Source of the DNA: Methylobacterium haplocladii
Lineage (GTDB): Bacteria; Pseudomonadota; Alphaproteobacteria; Rhizobiales; Beijerinckiaceae
Assembly (NCBI RefSeq): GCF_007992175.1
Contig: NZ_BJZT01000018.1
Span: 1-64,000 of the forward strand
DNA: 64,000 nt
Direction of reading: 5' to 3'
Part shown: in pieces, positions 1 through 7,844 of the stretch
Layout of the letters: every line of letters starts with the position of its first letter
Position numbering within the stretch: the first letter of the stretch is position 1
Notes under the pieces: generated by a model
What the model was told of the DNA's origin: nothing
The model's database searches: none
The model's input: the letters and a program-made list of their open reading frames with translations, nothing else
Position numbers and translations under genes: made by a program

Positions 1-36
1 GGGGCTCGCCTTCGGCGAGCCCCGGAATGACGGGGC
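1..36. repeat. Palindromic repeat family A, right end (cut by window edge)
   Basis: Positions 1-10 and 14-23 form a perfect 10-bp hairpin, followed by the end motif CCCCGGAATGACG also found at 2425-2437 and 6359-6371. This is the right-hand end of the same element, truncated by the window start. It lies downstream of surE and the hairpin could help terminate that transcript. Confidence 0.7.
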
Positions 37-73
37 GGTGCGCGAAATCCGACAGTCCCGCCATGGCAGGGCA

Positions 74-838
74 CTAGCCCTCGAAGGCCTGGGCGAAGCG
101 CGTCAGCGTCGGCTCGTCGGTGAGGTTCAGCCGTAGCGGCGTCACCGAGATGCGGTTCTCGGCGATGGCCTTGAGGTCGGTGCCGTTGCCTGGTTCGAAC
201 CGCGCCTTGGCGAAGGCGAGCCAGAAATACGGGTTGCCGCGCCCGTCGTGGCGGGCGTCGATGGCGAGCAGCGCCTGATTGCGCTGTCCCTGCGCCGCCA
301 CCACCGTGCCCTGCACCTCGCCCGGCTCACAATCGGGAAAGTTCACGTTGACGACGATGCCGGGCTCGATGCCGGTCTCCAGGATCTTGCGCACGACGCC
401 GGCGCCATGTTCGGCCGCGCACTGGAACTTGATGCCGGCCCGGCCGCCATGGCCGTAGGCCTGGCTCAGCGCGATCGATCGGACGCCGAGGATCGTCCCC
501 TCCATCGCCGCGGCGATCGTGCCCGAATAGGTTACGTCCTCGGCGACGTTCTGGCCGCGGTTGACGCCGGAGAGCACGAGATCGGGCTTATGCTCGGCCA
601 GGATGTGGGCGATGCCCATGATCACACAGTCGGACGGCGTGCCCTTCACCGCAAAACGCTTTTCCGCAATCTGGCGCAGCCGCAGCGGATCGTTCAGCGA
701 GAGCGAGTGCGAGACGCCGGACTGATCGTATTCCGGCGCGACCACCCAGACATCGTCGCTGAGCTGGCGGGCGATGCCCTCCAGCGTTTCCAGGCCCGGC
801 GCATGGATGCCGTCGTCGTTCGTGACGAGAATGCGCAT
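74..838 (-). CDS. surE: 5'/3'-nucleotidase SurE
   Basis: SurE hydrolyses nucleoside 5'- and 3'-monophosphates in the cytoplasm. The 254-residue protein begins with the family signature NDDGIHAPGL (metal ligands D8 and D9), has the second ligand serine S40 in DQSGVSHSLS, and N93 in the SGVNRGQN motif. Length is normal. The ATG overlaps the serS stop by one base (TGATG), so translation is probably coupled to serS, as in the conserved alphaproteobacterial tatABC-serS-surE arrangement. No pcm or peptidase M23 gene can be checked because the window ends here. Confidence 0.96.
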   Translation of the reverse strand: MRILVTNDDGIHAPGLETLEGIARQLSDDVWVVAPEYDQSGVSHSLSLNDPLRLRQIAEKRFAVKGTPSDCVIMGIAHILAEHKPDLVLSGVNRGQNVAEDVTYSGTIAAAMEGTILGVRSIALSQAYGHGGRAGIKFQCAAEHGAGVVRKILETGIEPGIVVNVNFPDCEPGEVQGTVVAAQGQRNQALLAIDARHDGRGNPYFWLAFAKARFEPGNGTDLKAIAENRISVTPLRLNLTDEPTLTRFAQAFEG

Positions 839-2304
839 CAGGTCCTTGGTCCCTCGATCCGGGTGAGGCCGCCCATATAGGGCTGCAGCACGGACGGGAT
901 CGTGACGCTCCCGTCCGGGTTCTGGTAGTTCTCCATCACCGCGATCAGCGCCCGGCCGACCGCGACGCCCGAGCCGTTCAGTGTATGGACGAAGGCCGGC
1001 TTGCCGTCCTTGCCGCGATAGCGCGCGTTCATGCGTCGCGCCTGGAAGTCGCCGCAGACCGAGCAGGACGAGATTTCGCGGTACGTCTGTTGGCCGGGCA
1101 CCCAGACCTCGATGTCGTAGGTTTTTTGCGATGCAAAACCCATGTCGCCGGTGCAGAGCGTCATCACCCGGTAGGTCAGGTCGAGTTTTTTGAGCACCGC
1201 CTCGGCGCAGGCGAGCATGCGCTCGTGCTCCTCCGCCGATTTCTCCGGCGCCGTGATCGAGACCAGCTCGACTTTGTTGAACTGATGCTGCCGCAGCATC
1301 CCCCGCGTGTCGCGCCCCGCCGCACCGGCTTCCGCGCGGAAGCAGGGGGTGAGGGCCGTGAAGCGGAGGGGGAGTTCGTCTTCGGCGAGGATCGACTCGC
1401 GGACGAGGTTGGTGAGGGGGACTTCGGCGGTGGGGATGAGCCAGTGTTTTTGCGATTTTGGCACAAGAAGATAAGCTTCAATGCCCTTGGCAAATGCCTC
1501 TGATCTCAGCTCCCGCTGCCTGATATGTATTTCTTCATCAGAGGCTATCATCAGCTCTGTGCGCGCCAATCGCCCCATTATATCGCTAGTAGCGGAAACG
1601 GCGATTTCGATCTGCTCTTGTTCGGAAATTAATCTCGTTGCAGCAAACTGATCTTCTGTGAACTTTGGCAACTGAGCCGTGCCGAACATCGCCTCGTCCC
1701 GCACGAGGATCGGCGGCGCGACCTCCAGATACCCATGCTCGCTCGTGTGCAGGTCGAGCATGAACTGTCCGATCGCTCGCTCAAGCCGTGCGAGTTGACC
1801 CTTCAGCACCACGAAGCGCGAGCCCGACATCCGGGCCGCCGCCTCGAAATCCATCAGGCCGGTGGCTTCGCCGAGCTCGAAATGCTCGCGACCTTCGTTC
1901 AAGCGCTCGCGCGCGGAGTCGAAGCGGCGGTACTCGACGTTGCCGTGCTCGTCGGCGCCGGGCGGCACGTCGGCCTTCGGCCGGTTCGGGATTTTGGCCA
2001 GTTCGTCGTCGAGGATTTTCGCGGCCTGCGACTGCTCGCCGTCCAACCGCGAAGAATCCTCCTTGAGCCGGGCGACCTCGGTCATCAACTCGGCGGCCCG
2101 CGCCTCGTCCCGCGCCTTCTTGGCGCCGCCGATCTCCTTCGAAAGCGCGTTGCGCCGCTCTTGATTGGCCTGCGCCGCCGACACCGCGTTCTTGCGCGCA
2201 TCGTCGAGGGCGATCAGCGATGTGGCAAGGGGTGCGAGACCGCGACGGGCGAGGTCGTCATCGAAAGCGTCCGGGTTTTCGCGGATGGCGCGGATGTCGT
2301 GCAT
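838..2304 (-). CDS. serS: Seryl-tRNA synthetase with a ~64-residue internal insertion
   Basis: Class II synthetase charging tRNA-Ser. The N-terminal arm (coiled coil, residues ~25-110) and catalytic core are intact: [10 protein letters not shown] serine-binding loop, motif 2 with [15 protein letters not shown], and motif 3 region ending in [20 protein letters not shown] chose the ATG giving [10 protein letters not shown]; a TTG 12 bases upstream is possible. The product is 488 residues against ~425 usually. The excess lies between F220 (KFTEDQF) and W288 (WLIPTAEV), where most relatives have 3-5 residues. That segment (about 1444-1644) is visibly lower in GC and uses rarer codons than its surroundings, yet keeps the frame. 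Confidence 0.95.
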   Translation of the reverse strand: MHDIRAIRENPDAFDDDLARRGLAPLATSLIALDDARKNAVSAAQANQERRNALSKEIGGAKKARDEARAAELMTEVARLKEDSSRLDGEQSQAAKILDDELAKIPNRPKADVPPGADEHGNVEYRRFDSARERLNEGREHFELGEATGLMDFEAAARMSGSRFVVLKGQLARLERAIGQFMLDLHTSEHGYLEVAPPILVRDEAMFGTAQLPKFTEDQFAATRLISEQEQIEIAVSATSDIMGRLARTELMIASDEEIHIRQRELRSEAFAKGIEAYLLVPKSQKHWLIPTAEVPLTNLVRESILAEDELPLRFTALTPCFRAEAGAAGRDTRGMLRQHQFNKVELVSITAPEKSAEEHERMLACAEAVLKKLDLTYRVMTLCTGDMGFASQKTYDIEVWVPGQQTYREISSCSVCGDFQARRMNARYRGKDGKPAFVHTLNGSGVAVGRALIAVMENYQNPDGSVTIPSVLQPYMGGLTRIEGPRT

Positions 2305-2320
2305 GGGCCGGCCCAAAAGG

Positions 2321-2437
2321 CGTCATTCCGGGGCCGCGAAGCGGAACGCGGAATCCAGAACCGCCGCCGGCTCAGGCTTGGCGCCCTCGGCGTCTCTGGA
2401 TTCCGGGTTCTCGCCTTTGGCGAGCCCCGGAATGACG
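2321..2437. repeat. Palindromic repeat family A, full copy
   Basis: A 117-bp element bounded by perfect 13-bp inverted repeats (CGTCATTCCGGGG at 2321-2333, its complement at 2425-2437), with internal arms resembling TTCCGCTTCGCGGCCCC and TTCTCGCCTTTGGCGAGCCCC. Copies occur at 1-36 and 6248-6371. It fills most of the gap between serS and the antitoxin gene. Confidence 0.85.
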
Positions 2438-2503
2438 GGGTGTGTGATCGCGCCCGCCTTCTGTCAGCAACCCGCCCGCATGTCCACGATCAGGGGCATG
2501 CGC

Positions 2504-2914
2504 TCACGCGTCGCCTTCGACGTACATCCGCCGGAGGATCCGCAGGTCCATGCCGACATCGGTCGAGATCGCATCGAGGGTCTCGGCCGGCGGCAACGCG
2601 GTGCCCTGCTCGAACCCCGCAAGCCGCTCCTCGGTGATGCCCGCCACCTGGGCCATCTTGGCCGACGATCGCGAAAAATGCTCGCGCACGGTCCGCAACG
2701 GATTGCGATTGGCCATCAGACCATCCGAGAACCAGACGGGGAGGAGAAATTCCTTGCCCGATGCGAGATCGGCGTGGGCTCTATCCGCTATCTCGCCGAG
2801 CAGTCGATCCTCTGCATCCTCATCGCCGAGACGAGCGAGCAATACGTCATAATCGCGTCGTGAAAGGACGACGAGTTCTTCGCCCAATGCTGTTTTCAGA
2901 AATTGAGGACCCAC
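2504..2914 (-). CDS. Xre-family antitoxin of a type II toxin-antitoxin pair
   Basis: 136 residues starting at GTG. The first ~45 residues (ALGEELVVLSRRDYDVLLAR) resemble the N-terminal segment of Phd/Xre-type antitoxins that contact the toxin. Residues ~70-130 form a helix-turn-helix (VREHFSRSSAKMAQVAGITEE then LAGFEQG) expected to bind the operon promoter. A good Shine-Dalgarno (GAGGAGC) lies inside the end of the upstream toxin gene and the spacing between the two genes is 13 bp, so they are one transcript. Toxin-first order is that of HigBA-like systems. Binding specificity is unknown. Confidence 0.85.
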   Translation of the reverse strand: MGPQFLKTALGEELVVLSRRDYDVLLARLGDEDAEDRLLGEIADRAHADLASGKEFLLPVWFSDGLMANRNPLRTVREHFSRSSAKMAQVAGITEERLAGFEQGTALPPAETLDAISTDVGMDLRILRRMYVEGDA

Positions 2915-2927
2915 GATTCAGCTCCTC

Positions 2928-3173
2928 TCAACGGTAGACTTCGCGCCGATGCGCGACGGTAACGACAGTGAGCGATGTCGCGGATTCCTCGAATACAATA
3001 CGATACTCGCCATCGCGCAGCCTCAGGCGATTGAAACCGGTCAAACGCTTGACATCACCAATGCCGGTCAGTCCGTACTGGTAGAGCTTCTGGGTCAAGC
3101 TTTCCTGAACCTCAAGCGGCAGTTTCCAGAACGCGCGCCCTGGCCCCACCGCGAAGATCAGAGTCTTGTTCAT
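2928..3173 (-). CDS. RelE/ParE-superfamily toxin
   Basis: 81 residues from the second in-frame ATG (MNKTLIFAVG); a nine-residue longer form is possible. The pattern VQESLTQKLYQYGLTGIGDVKRLTGFNRLRLRDGEYRIVFE is that of RelE/HigB folds, with the usual LRLRDGEYRIVFEE beta strands and the C-terminal VAHRREVYR motif where RelE-type mRNases carry basic catalytic residues. The antitoxin follows 13 bp downstream. Target (mRNA cleavage or gyrase) is not decided by sequence. The pair sits between tatC and serS, genes that are adjacent in many relatives, so it was probably inserted there. Confidence 0.85.
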   Translation of the reverse strand: MNKTLIFAVGPGRAFWKLPLEVQESLTQKLYQYGLTGIGDVKRLTGFNRLRLRDGEYRIVFEESATSLTVVTVAHRREVYR

Positions 3174-3228
3174 GTCGCTCGTCCGCGCGGTGCGAGACAA
3201 TACGATTGCCGCTCTGGCTAGGGAAGCC

Positions 3229-4029
3229 CTACGGCTCCAACCCCGCAGCCACCCGCTTCGCCCGGCGCATCTTCTCCACCCGACCGACCGAGAACACCGA
3301 GGCCTCGTAGAGCAGCAGCATCGGCAGCGCGAGCGACAACTGCGAGATCACGTCGGGCGGGGTCAGGATCGCGGCGGCGACGAAGACGAGGACGATGGCG
3401 TAGCGGCGCTTTTCGCGCAGGAACGCCTGGTCGATGATGCCGACCTGGCCGAGCAGGGTCAGGATCACCGGCAGCTGGAAGGCGAGGCCGAAGGCGAAGA
3501 TCAGGGTCATGATCAGCGAGAGATACTCGTCGACCTTCGGCAACAGCTTGATCGTCGGTTCGCCGGCGACGCCGACCTGCTGCAGCGAGACCGAGAACGA
3601 GATCAGCAGCGGCATCGCCAGGAAGTAGACGACGAGCGCGCCGAGGATGAAGAACACCGGCGTGGCCACCAGATACGGCAGGAAGGCCGAGCGCTCGTTG
3701 CGGTAGAGCCCCGGCGCAACGAAGGCGTAGATCTGCGTCGCGATCACCGGGAAGGCGAGGAAGGCCGCGCCGAAGACGCTGAGCTTGATGTTGGTGAACA
3801 GCTGCTCGAGAAAATGCGTCGCGATCAGCTCGGCATTGGCCGCGCCCACGATCGAAACGTAGGGATGCAGCAGCACGTTGTAGATGTTGCGGGAGAAGAA
3901 GAAGCACCCGAAGAACATCAGGATGAACGCGATCAGCGACTTGATCAGCCGCGAACGCAGCTCGATCAGGTGTTCGAGCAAGGGCGCGCGCGAAGCCTCG
4001 ATCTCGGCTTCGTCCTGCTCGGTCTTCAT
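3229..4029 (-). CDS. tatC: Sec-independent protein translocase TatC
   Basis: Polytopic inner-membrane receptor of the twin-arginine export pathway. The 266 residues show the conserved N-terminal HLIELRSRLIKSLIA segment before helix 1, and six predicted membrane helices, including FLAFPVIATQIYAFVAPGLYRNERSA and the FAFGLAFQLPVILTLL helix. Its ATG overlaps the tatB stop by four bases (ATGA), so translation is coupled within tatABC. The C-terminal tail ends at EKMRRAKRVAAGLEP. Confidence 0.97.
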   Translation of the reverse strand: MKTEQDEAEIEASRAPLLEHLIELRSRLIKSLIAFILMFFGCFFFSRNIYNVLLHPYVSIVGAANAELIATHFLEQLFTNIKLSVFGAAFLAFPVIATQIYAFVAPGLYRNERSAFLPYLVATPVFFILGALVVYFLAMPLLISFSVSLQQVGVAGEPTIKLLPKVDEYLSLIMTLIFAFGLAFQLPVILTLLGQVGIIDQAFLREKRRYAIVLVFVAAAILTPPDVISQLSLALPMLLLYEASVFSVGRVEKMRRAKRVAAGLEP

Positions 4030-4553
4030 GAAGGCTGGCCGTCGGATTTTTTCGGAGCGCCGGGTTCGGGATCGCCCGGCTGGGCATGCGGCCGCATGAC
4101 GTCGGTCATCTCGGGCTGCACCACGTCGGACAGCTCCGTCGGCCGAGGGACGTCGTAACTGCCGCCTTGCGCGAGCCGCTCAGTGGCCGCGTCGCTGGCG
4201 CCGGCGATGGCGGCCGGCGCGGTGCTCTGCATCAGATCCGGCTTGGCCTCGCCCGCCCTGGCCCGGCCCTCGACGACGCTCTTCAGCTCGTTGCGGATGG
4301 TGTCGACCGGGTTGAAGCTCGGCTTGAAGCTCTCGGCCTGGCGCTTCACGTCCGCGACGTCACGCTTGATCTCGTCGAGCTCGGCCTCGCGGATCGCCTC
4401 GTTGAACTGGTGCTGGAACTCGCCGGCCATGCGGCGCACCTTGGTCGTGATCTGGCCGAGGGTGCGCAGCGCCTTCGGTAGATCCTTCGGCCCGATGACG
4501 ATCAGGGCGACGCCGCCGATCAGCATCACCTCGCCCCAGCTCATGTCCAGCAT
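4026..4553 (-). CDS. tatB: Sec-independent protein translocase TatB
   Basis: Single-pass membrane protein that with TatC forms the signal-peptide receptor. One N-terminal membrane helix (residues ~3-20) with the E8 of MSWGE, the hinge IGPKDLPKALRTLG, then an amphipathic helix and a long charged cytoplasmic region. The 175-residue length with an acidic, Pro-rich C-terminal tail is typical for TatB in this group. Second gene of tatABC. Confidence 0.95.
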   Translation of the reverse strand: MLDMSWGEVMLIGGVALIVIGPKDLPKALRTLGQITTKVRRMAGEFQHQFNEAIREAELDEIKRDVADVKRQAESFKPSFNPVDTIRNELKSVVEGRARAGEAKPDLMQSTAPAAIAGASDAATERLAQGGSYDVPRPTELSDVVQPEMTDVMRPHAQPGDPEPGAPKKSDGQPS

Positions 4554-4601
4554 GGCGTCTTCAGTCTCGCCTTGCGCGGCTGATCAGGTCGGCAGCGGGC
4601 T

Positions 4602-4871
4602 CTAGCTCACCCGGCGATCAGTGGCCGGCTGGGCGGGCGCATGGCCCGGCTCGGCCTGATGCGGAATCGTGCGGACCGGCTCGCTCGGCATCGTCGCGAC
4701 CGGCGGCTGCTGGGGCTTCGGCGGCGTCTCGTCGTCCTCGGCCATGCCCTTCTTGAAGGCCTTGATGCCCTTGGCAACGTCGCCCATCAGCTCGGACACC
4801 TTGCCGCGGCCGAAGAGCAGCATGACGATCACCGCCACGACGACCCAGTGCCAGATACTCAAGCTGCCCAT
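4602..4871 (-). CDS. tatA: Sec-independent protein translocase TatA
   Basis: Pore-forming subunit of the Tat exporter. From the ATG giving [10 protein letters not shown] the product is 89 residues, with one N-terminal helix, the [24 protein letters not shown] hinge and amphipathic helix, and a Pro/Gln-rich tail. A start three codons upstream (MCAMG) is less likely. Follows nagZ by ~150 bp; in many alphaproteobacteria scpA and scpB lie in this gap, and neither is present here. Confidence 0.95.
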   Translation of the reverse strand: MGSLSIWHWVVVAVIVMLLFGRGKVSELMGDVAKGIKAFKKGMAEDDETPPKPQQPPVATMPSEPVRTIPHQAEPGHAPAQPATDRRVS

Positions 4872-5019
4872 GGCGCACATCCCGCACCGCGCCGTCTCCG
4901 CCGCGGTGCTATCCCTGATCGATCGATTGGCGTGAACCTAAGGATCGGCCGGGGCGAACACAAGTTCGCCCGCGCGATCGAAGACGCGCGAAGGCGTGCC
5001 GGATCGTTGCAGTCCGCCC

Positions 5020-6027
5020 TCAGGCTGCCGCCGAAAGGCCTGCCTCGAACCGCGTGCGCGCCTCGGCCACGTCGAACGTGTCAGCGTTCTGCGAAAGCCG
5101 GGACATGGCGGCCTCGGCCCGCCGCAGAGCTTCGCCGACGAGCACAGGCGTGCCTTCGACCACGCCGCGCATCTGCCGCATCAGCCCGTTGCAGTGGAGC
5201 ACGACGTCGATGCCGGCGGCGAAGGCCTGCTCGCTGCGCCGGCGGTAGGAGCCCTTGAGCGCCTTCATCGAGAGGTCGTCGCTCATCAGCAGGCCGTCGA
5301 AGCCGATGGCGCCGCGGATGATGTCGTCGATGACGATGCGCGAGAGCGTGGCCGGCCGTTTCGGGTCGAGATGGGGGTAGACCACGTGGGCGCTCATCGC
5401 GAGCGGCATGTCGTTGAGTGCCCGGAACGGCCGGAAGTCGGTCGCCTCCAGGCTCGCCCGGTCGGCGTCGACCACGGGCAGGTGGAAATGGCTGTCGCTG
5501 GTGGCGCGGCCGTGCCCCGGAATGTGCTTGATCACCGGCAGCACGCCGCCGGCCATCAGGCCTTCGGCGACCGCACGGCCGATCTCGGCGACGGAGTCGG
5601 CATCCTGCGCGTAGGCGCGGTCGCCGATGATGTCGTGGGTGCCCTCGACCGGCACATCGAGCATCGGCGCGCAGTCGACGTTGATGCCCACAGCGGCGAG
5701 ATCATGCGCCATCAGGCGCGCGCCGAGCCAGGCCATGGCGCGAGCCGAGCCGTTGAGCCGGCCGAAGCGGGCGCCTGCCGGATACTTTGGCCAGTGCGGC
5801 GGCCCCATGCGCTGAACCCGGCCGCCTTCCTGGTCGATCAGGACGGGCGCGTCGGCGCGGCCCACGGTCTCGCGCAGGGACGCGGTCAGTGCGCGCACCG
5901 CGTCTGGCGAGCCGATGTTGCGCTTGAACAGGATGAAGCCCCAGGGCCGGACGTCGCGAAAGAACGCCGCCTCCCCTGCGGTGAGATGCGTGCCGGAACA
6001 GCCGAGGATCAGGGCGCGGCAGGTCAT
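5020..6027 (-). CDS. nagZ: Beta-N-acetylhexosaminidase (glycoside hydrolase family 3)
   Basis: Cytoplasmic peptidoglycan-recycling enzyme that removes N-acetylglucosamine from anhydromuropeptides. The 335-residue protein has the GH3 NagZ motif KHIPGHG with the following histidine-containing loop (TSDSHFHLPVVD), and the nucleophile aspartate in GLLMSDDLSMKAL. N-terminal MTCRALILGCSGTHLTAGE is typical. It follows the SPOR-domain gene and precedes tatA on the same strand. Confidence 0.95.
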   Translation of the reverse strand: MTCRALILGCSGTHLTAGEAAFFRDVRPWGFILFKRNIGSPDAVRALTASLRETVGRADAPVLIDQEGGRVQRMGPPHWPKYPAGARFGRLNGSARAMAWLGARLMAHDLAAVGINVDCAPMLDVPVEGTHDIIGDRAYAQDADSVAEIGRAVAEGLMAGGVLPVIKHIPGHGRATSDSHFHLPVVDADRASLEATDFRPFRALNDMPLAMSAHVVYPHLDPKRPATLSRIVIDDIIRGAIGFDGLLMSDDLSMKALKGSYRRRSEQAFAAGIDVVLHCNGLMRQMRGVVEGTPVLVGEALRRAEAAMSRLSQNADTFDVAEARTRFEAGLSAAA

Positions 6028-6247
6028 GACTTTTGCAGGAAATCCTGTGGCCGCGCGGCGGCGCGGAAGTTTCGAATCGTCGACGGCAACGCGTGAGAAT
6101 CAGATGAGCCCCGCTCTGCCGCAAGGCGAAAGCAGTGCGGAGGCGCCGGTGGCTTGCCGGTGTTGCTTTCGGGAATCAGAGGGTCGGGTCGCGCGGTCGC
6201 TCATCTGCGCCGTGCAGATATCTCCTGATGGATCTGGAAACCGCTAC

Positions 6248-6371
6248 CGTCATCCCGGGGCTCGCCGGAGGCGAGAACCCGGAATCCACCCGGCACGATG
6301 CGGCCAGTCGCGGGTCGCACGCTCTGCGCGCTCTTAGGGTCCGGGTTCCGCTTCGCGGCCCCGGAATGACG
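6248..6371. repeat. Palindromic repeat family A, third copy
   Basis: Ends CGTCATCCCGGGG (6248-6260) and CCCCGGAATGACG (6359-6371) are inverted repeats with one mismatch; the interior contains hairpin arms like those at 2321-2437. It occupies most of the 371-bp gap between nagZ and the SPOR-domain gene (6028-6398). I see no gene in the rest of that gap. Confidence 0.8.
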
Positions 6372-6398
6372 GGGCGCTCGCTTAAGTAGAACGGCCGC

Positions 6399-7817
6399 TC
6401 AGTTCTTCGCCACGAAGCACTGGCCACCCGCGCCCTTCAGGTCGGTGCAGAGGCTGTTGGCCTCGGCCTTGGCCAGGGGCCCGACGCGGACGCGGTAGAT
6501 CGACTTGCCGCCGACCTCGGCTTGCTGGATCAGTTCCGGCTTGCCGGAAAGCTGGCTGAACTTGCCCTGCATCTGGCGGAAGGCCGAACGGGCGTCGGCA
6601 TCGCTGGCGCGGACGCCGATCTGCACCGAGAAGCCGCCGACCGACGCGGTGGAGGCCGTCGCGGCCGGAGCCGCATCGGTGGATGCGGTGGTCTCGGGCG
6701 AGACGGAGGCGACGCGCTGGACCGCCTTGCGCGGTGCGGCCTCGGCGGCCGGCATCGGCGGGGTGGCGCCCGAAGCGTCGGCCGTCTGCACGGGAGCGGG
6801 CTTTGCCGGCACCGTGGTCGAGGCCAGGGCCCGCTGCGGACGACGCGAGGCCTGCGATGCGCTGCCCTCGGAGGCGTCCGGCATCATCATCGTCGGGATC
6901 GGCGAGGCCGGGGCCTGCCCGACGGGATCGGCCGAGGCCACCCGCTGGGTCTGCGGCTGGGCGGAGGGCTGAGACTGCACCTGGGAGGCCGCAGTCACCG
7001 GGGTATCCGGCTTCACGGACACGGTGCGGACGCGACGTGGTTCGCCGAGGGAATCGGTCAGCATGGCGGTGTTGCCGGGGGTGGTGCCGCCGGAAGCGCC
7101 GTCGCGGCCGGCCGAGCGCGCGGCCTGGGCCACGTCGAGGGGCTGCTCCTCGCGGTTGACGACCTTGATCTGGCCGTCCTTGGCGTTGCGCTCGTAGATC
7201 TGCTTGTTCTGGTCCGGGATCTCGACGCCGTCGGCGGCCTGCGGCGCGACCTTGAGCGGGGTCTTGTCGGCGAGCACCGTCACGGGACCGCCGCTGGAGC
7301 CGTGGCTGCCCATGGCCTTCCAGCCCAGGGCGCCGGTCACGCAGAGGACCAGCACGCCCAGGCCGGCGCCGACCTGCACGAGCTTCCGGCGCGGGTGCTG
7401 AGCGGCGACGGCGCGGTAGCCCTTGCCGGAATCGTCGAAAGCGGCCGGGTCGTGCTGGTCGTGGCCGTCATCCTCGGCGTAGGCACCCTGCTCGACGGTG
7501 GCGAGGTACTGATCGAAGGCATCGGCCGGAGACTGGGCGGGTTGTGCGGTGACTTCATGCTGCGCCTGGGGCGCATGGAAGAAGGCCGGCTCGATGCGGC
7601 CGGCCTGGGTCCCAGCCGAAACGCGTGCCCCGGGCTGAGCGCCCTGCGAGGCGAGGAGGGCGCGGAAGGGGTCGTCCTGACCGACGATGCGAGCGAGTTC
7701 GGCGAGGGGGTCGGCGCGCGACGGAGTCGGCGCCCCCGTCTGTGGCAGCGAGGACTGACGCAGATCACGCTCGAAGGCGTCGAAGTCGATCGGCGCACGC
7801 GAAGCGCTCGTCGTCAT
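6399..7817 (-). CDS. SPOR-domain protein (septal peptidoglycan binding)
   Basis: 472 residues. A cytoplasmic N-terminal region of ~145 residues precedes one membrane helix (LVQVGAGLGVLVLCVTGALGW, ~148-168), followed by a long Pro/Ala/Ser/Gln-rich periplasmic linker and a C-terminal SPOR domain (residues ~395-472, GFSVQIGVRASDADARSAFR to CFVAKN). SPOR domains bind denuded glycan strands at the division septum, so a role in cell division is likely. It sits between argS and nagZ, its usual alphaproteobacterial position. Confidence 0.93.
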   Translation of the reverse strand: MTTSASRAPIDFDAFERDLRQSSLPQTGAPTPSRADPLAELARIVGQDDPFRALLASQGAQPGARVSAGTQAGRIEPAFFHAPQAQHEVTAQPAQSPADAFDQYLATVEQGAYAEDDGHDQHDPAAFDDSGKGYRAVAAQHPRRKLVQVGAGLGVLVLCVTGALGWKAMGSHGSSGGPVTVLADKTPLKVAPQAADGVEIPDQNKQIYERNAKDGQIKVVNREEQPLDVAQAARSAGRDGASGGTTPGNTAMLTDSLGEPRRVRTVSVKPDTPVTAASQVQSQPSAQPQTQRVASADPVGQAPASPIPTMMMPDASEGSASQASRRPQRALASTTVPAKPAPVQTADASGATPPMPAAEAAPRKAVQRVASVSPETTASTDAAPAATASTASVGGFSVQIGVRASDADARSAFRQMQGKFSQLSGKPELIQQAEVGGKSIYRVRVGPLAKAEANSLCTDLKGAGGQCFVAKN

Positions 7818-7844
7818 GGTCGATTCCTTTCCAACCCGGCCAGA

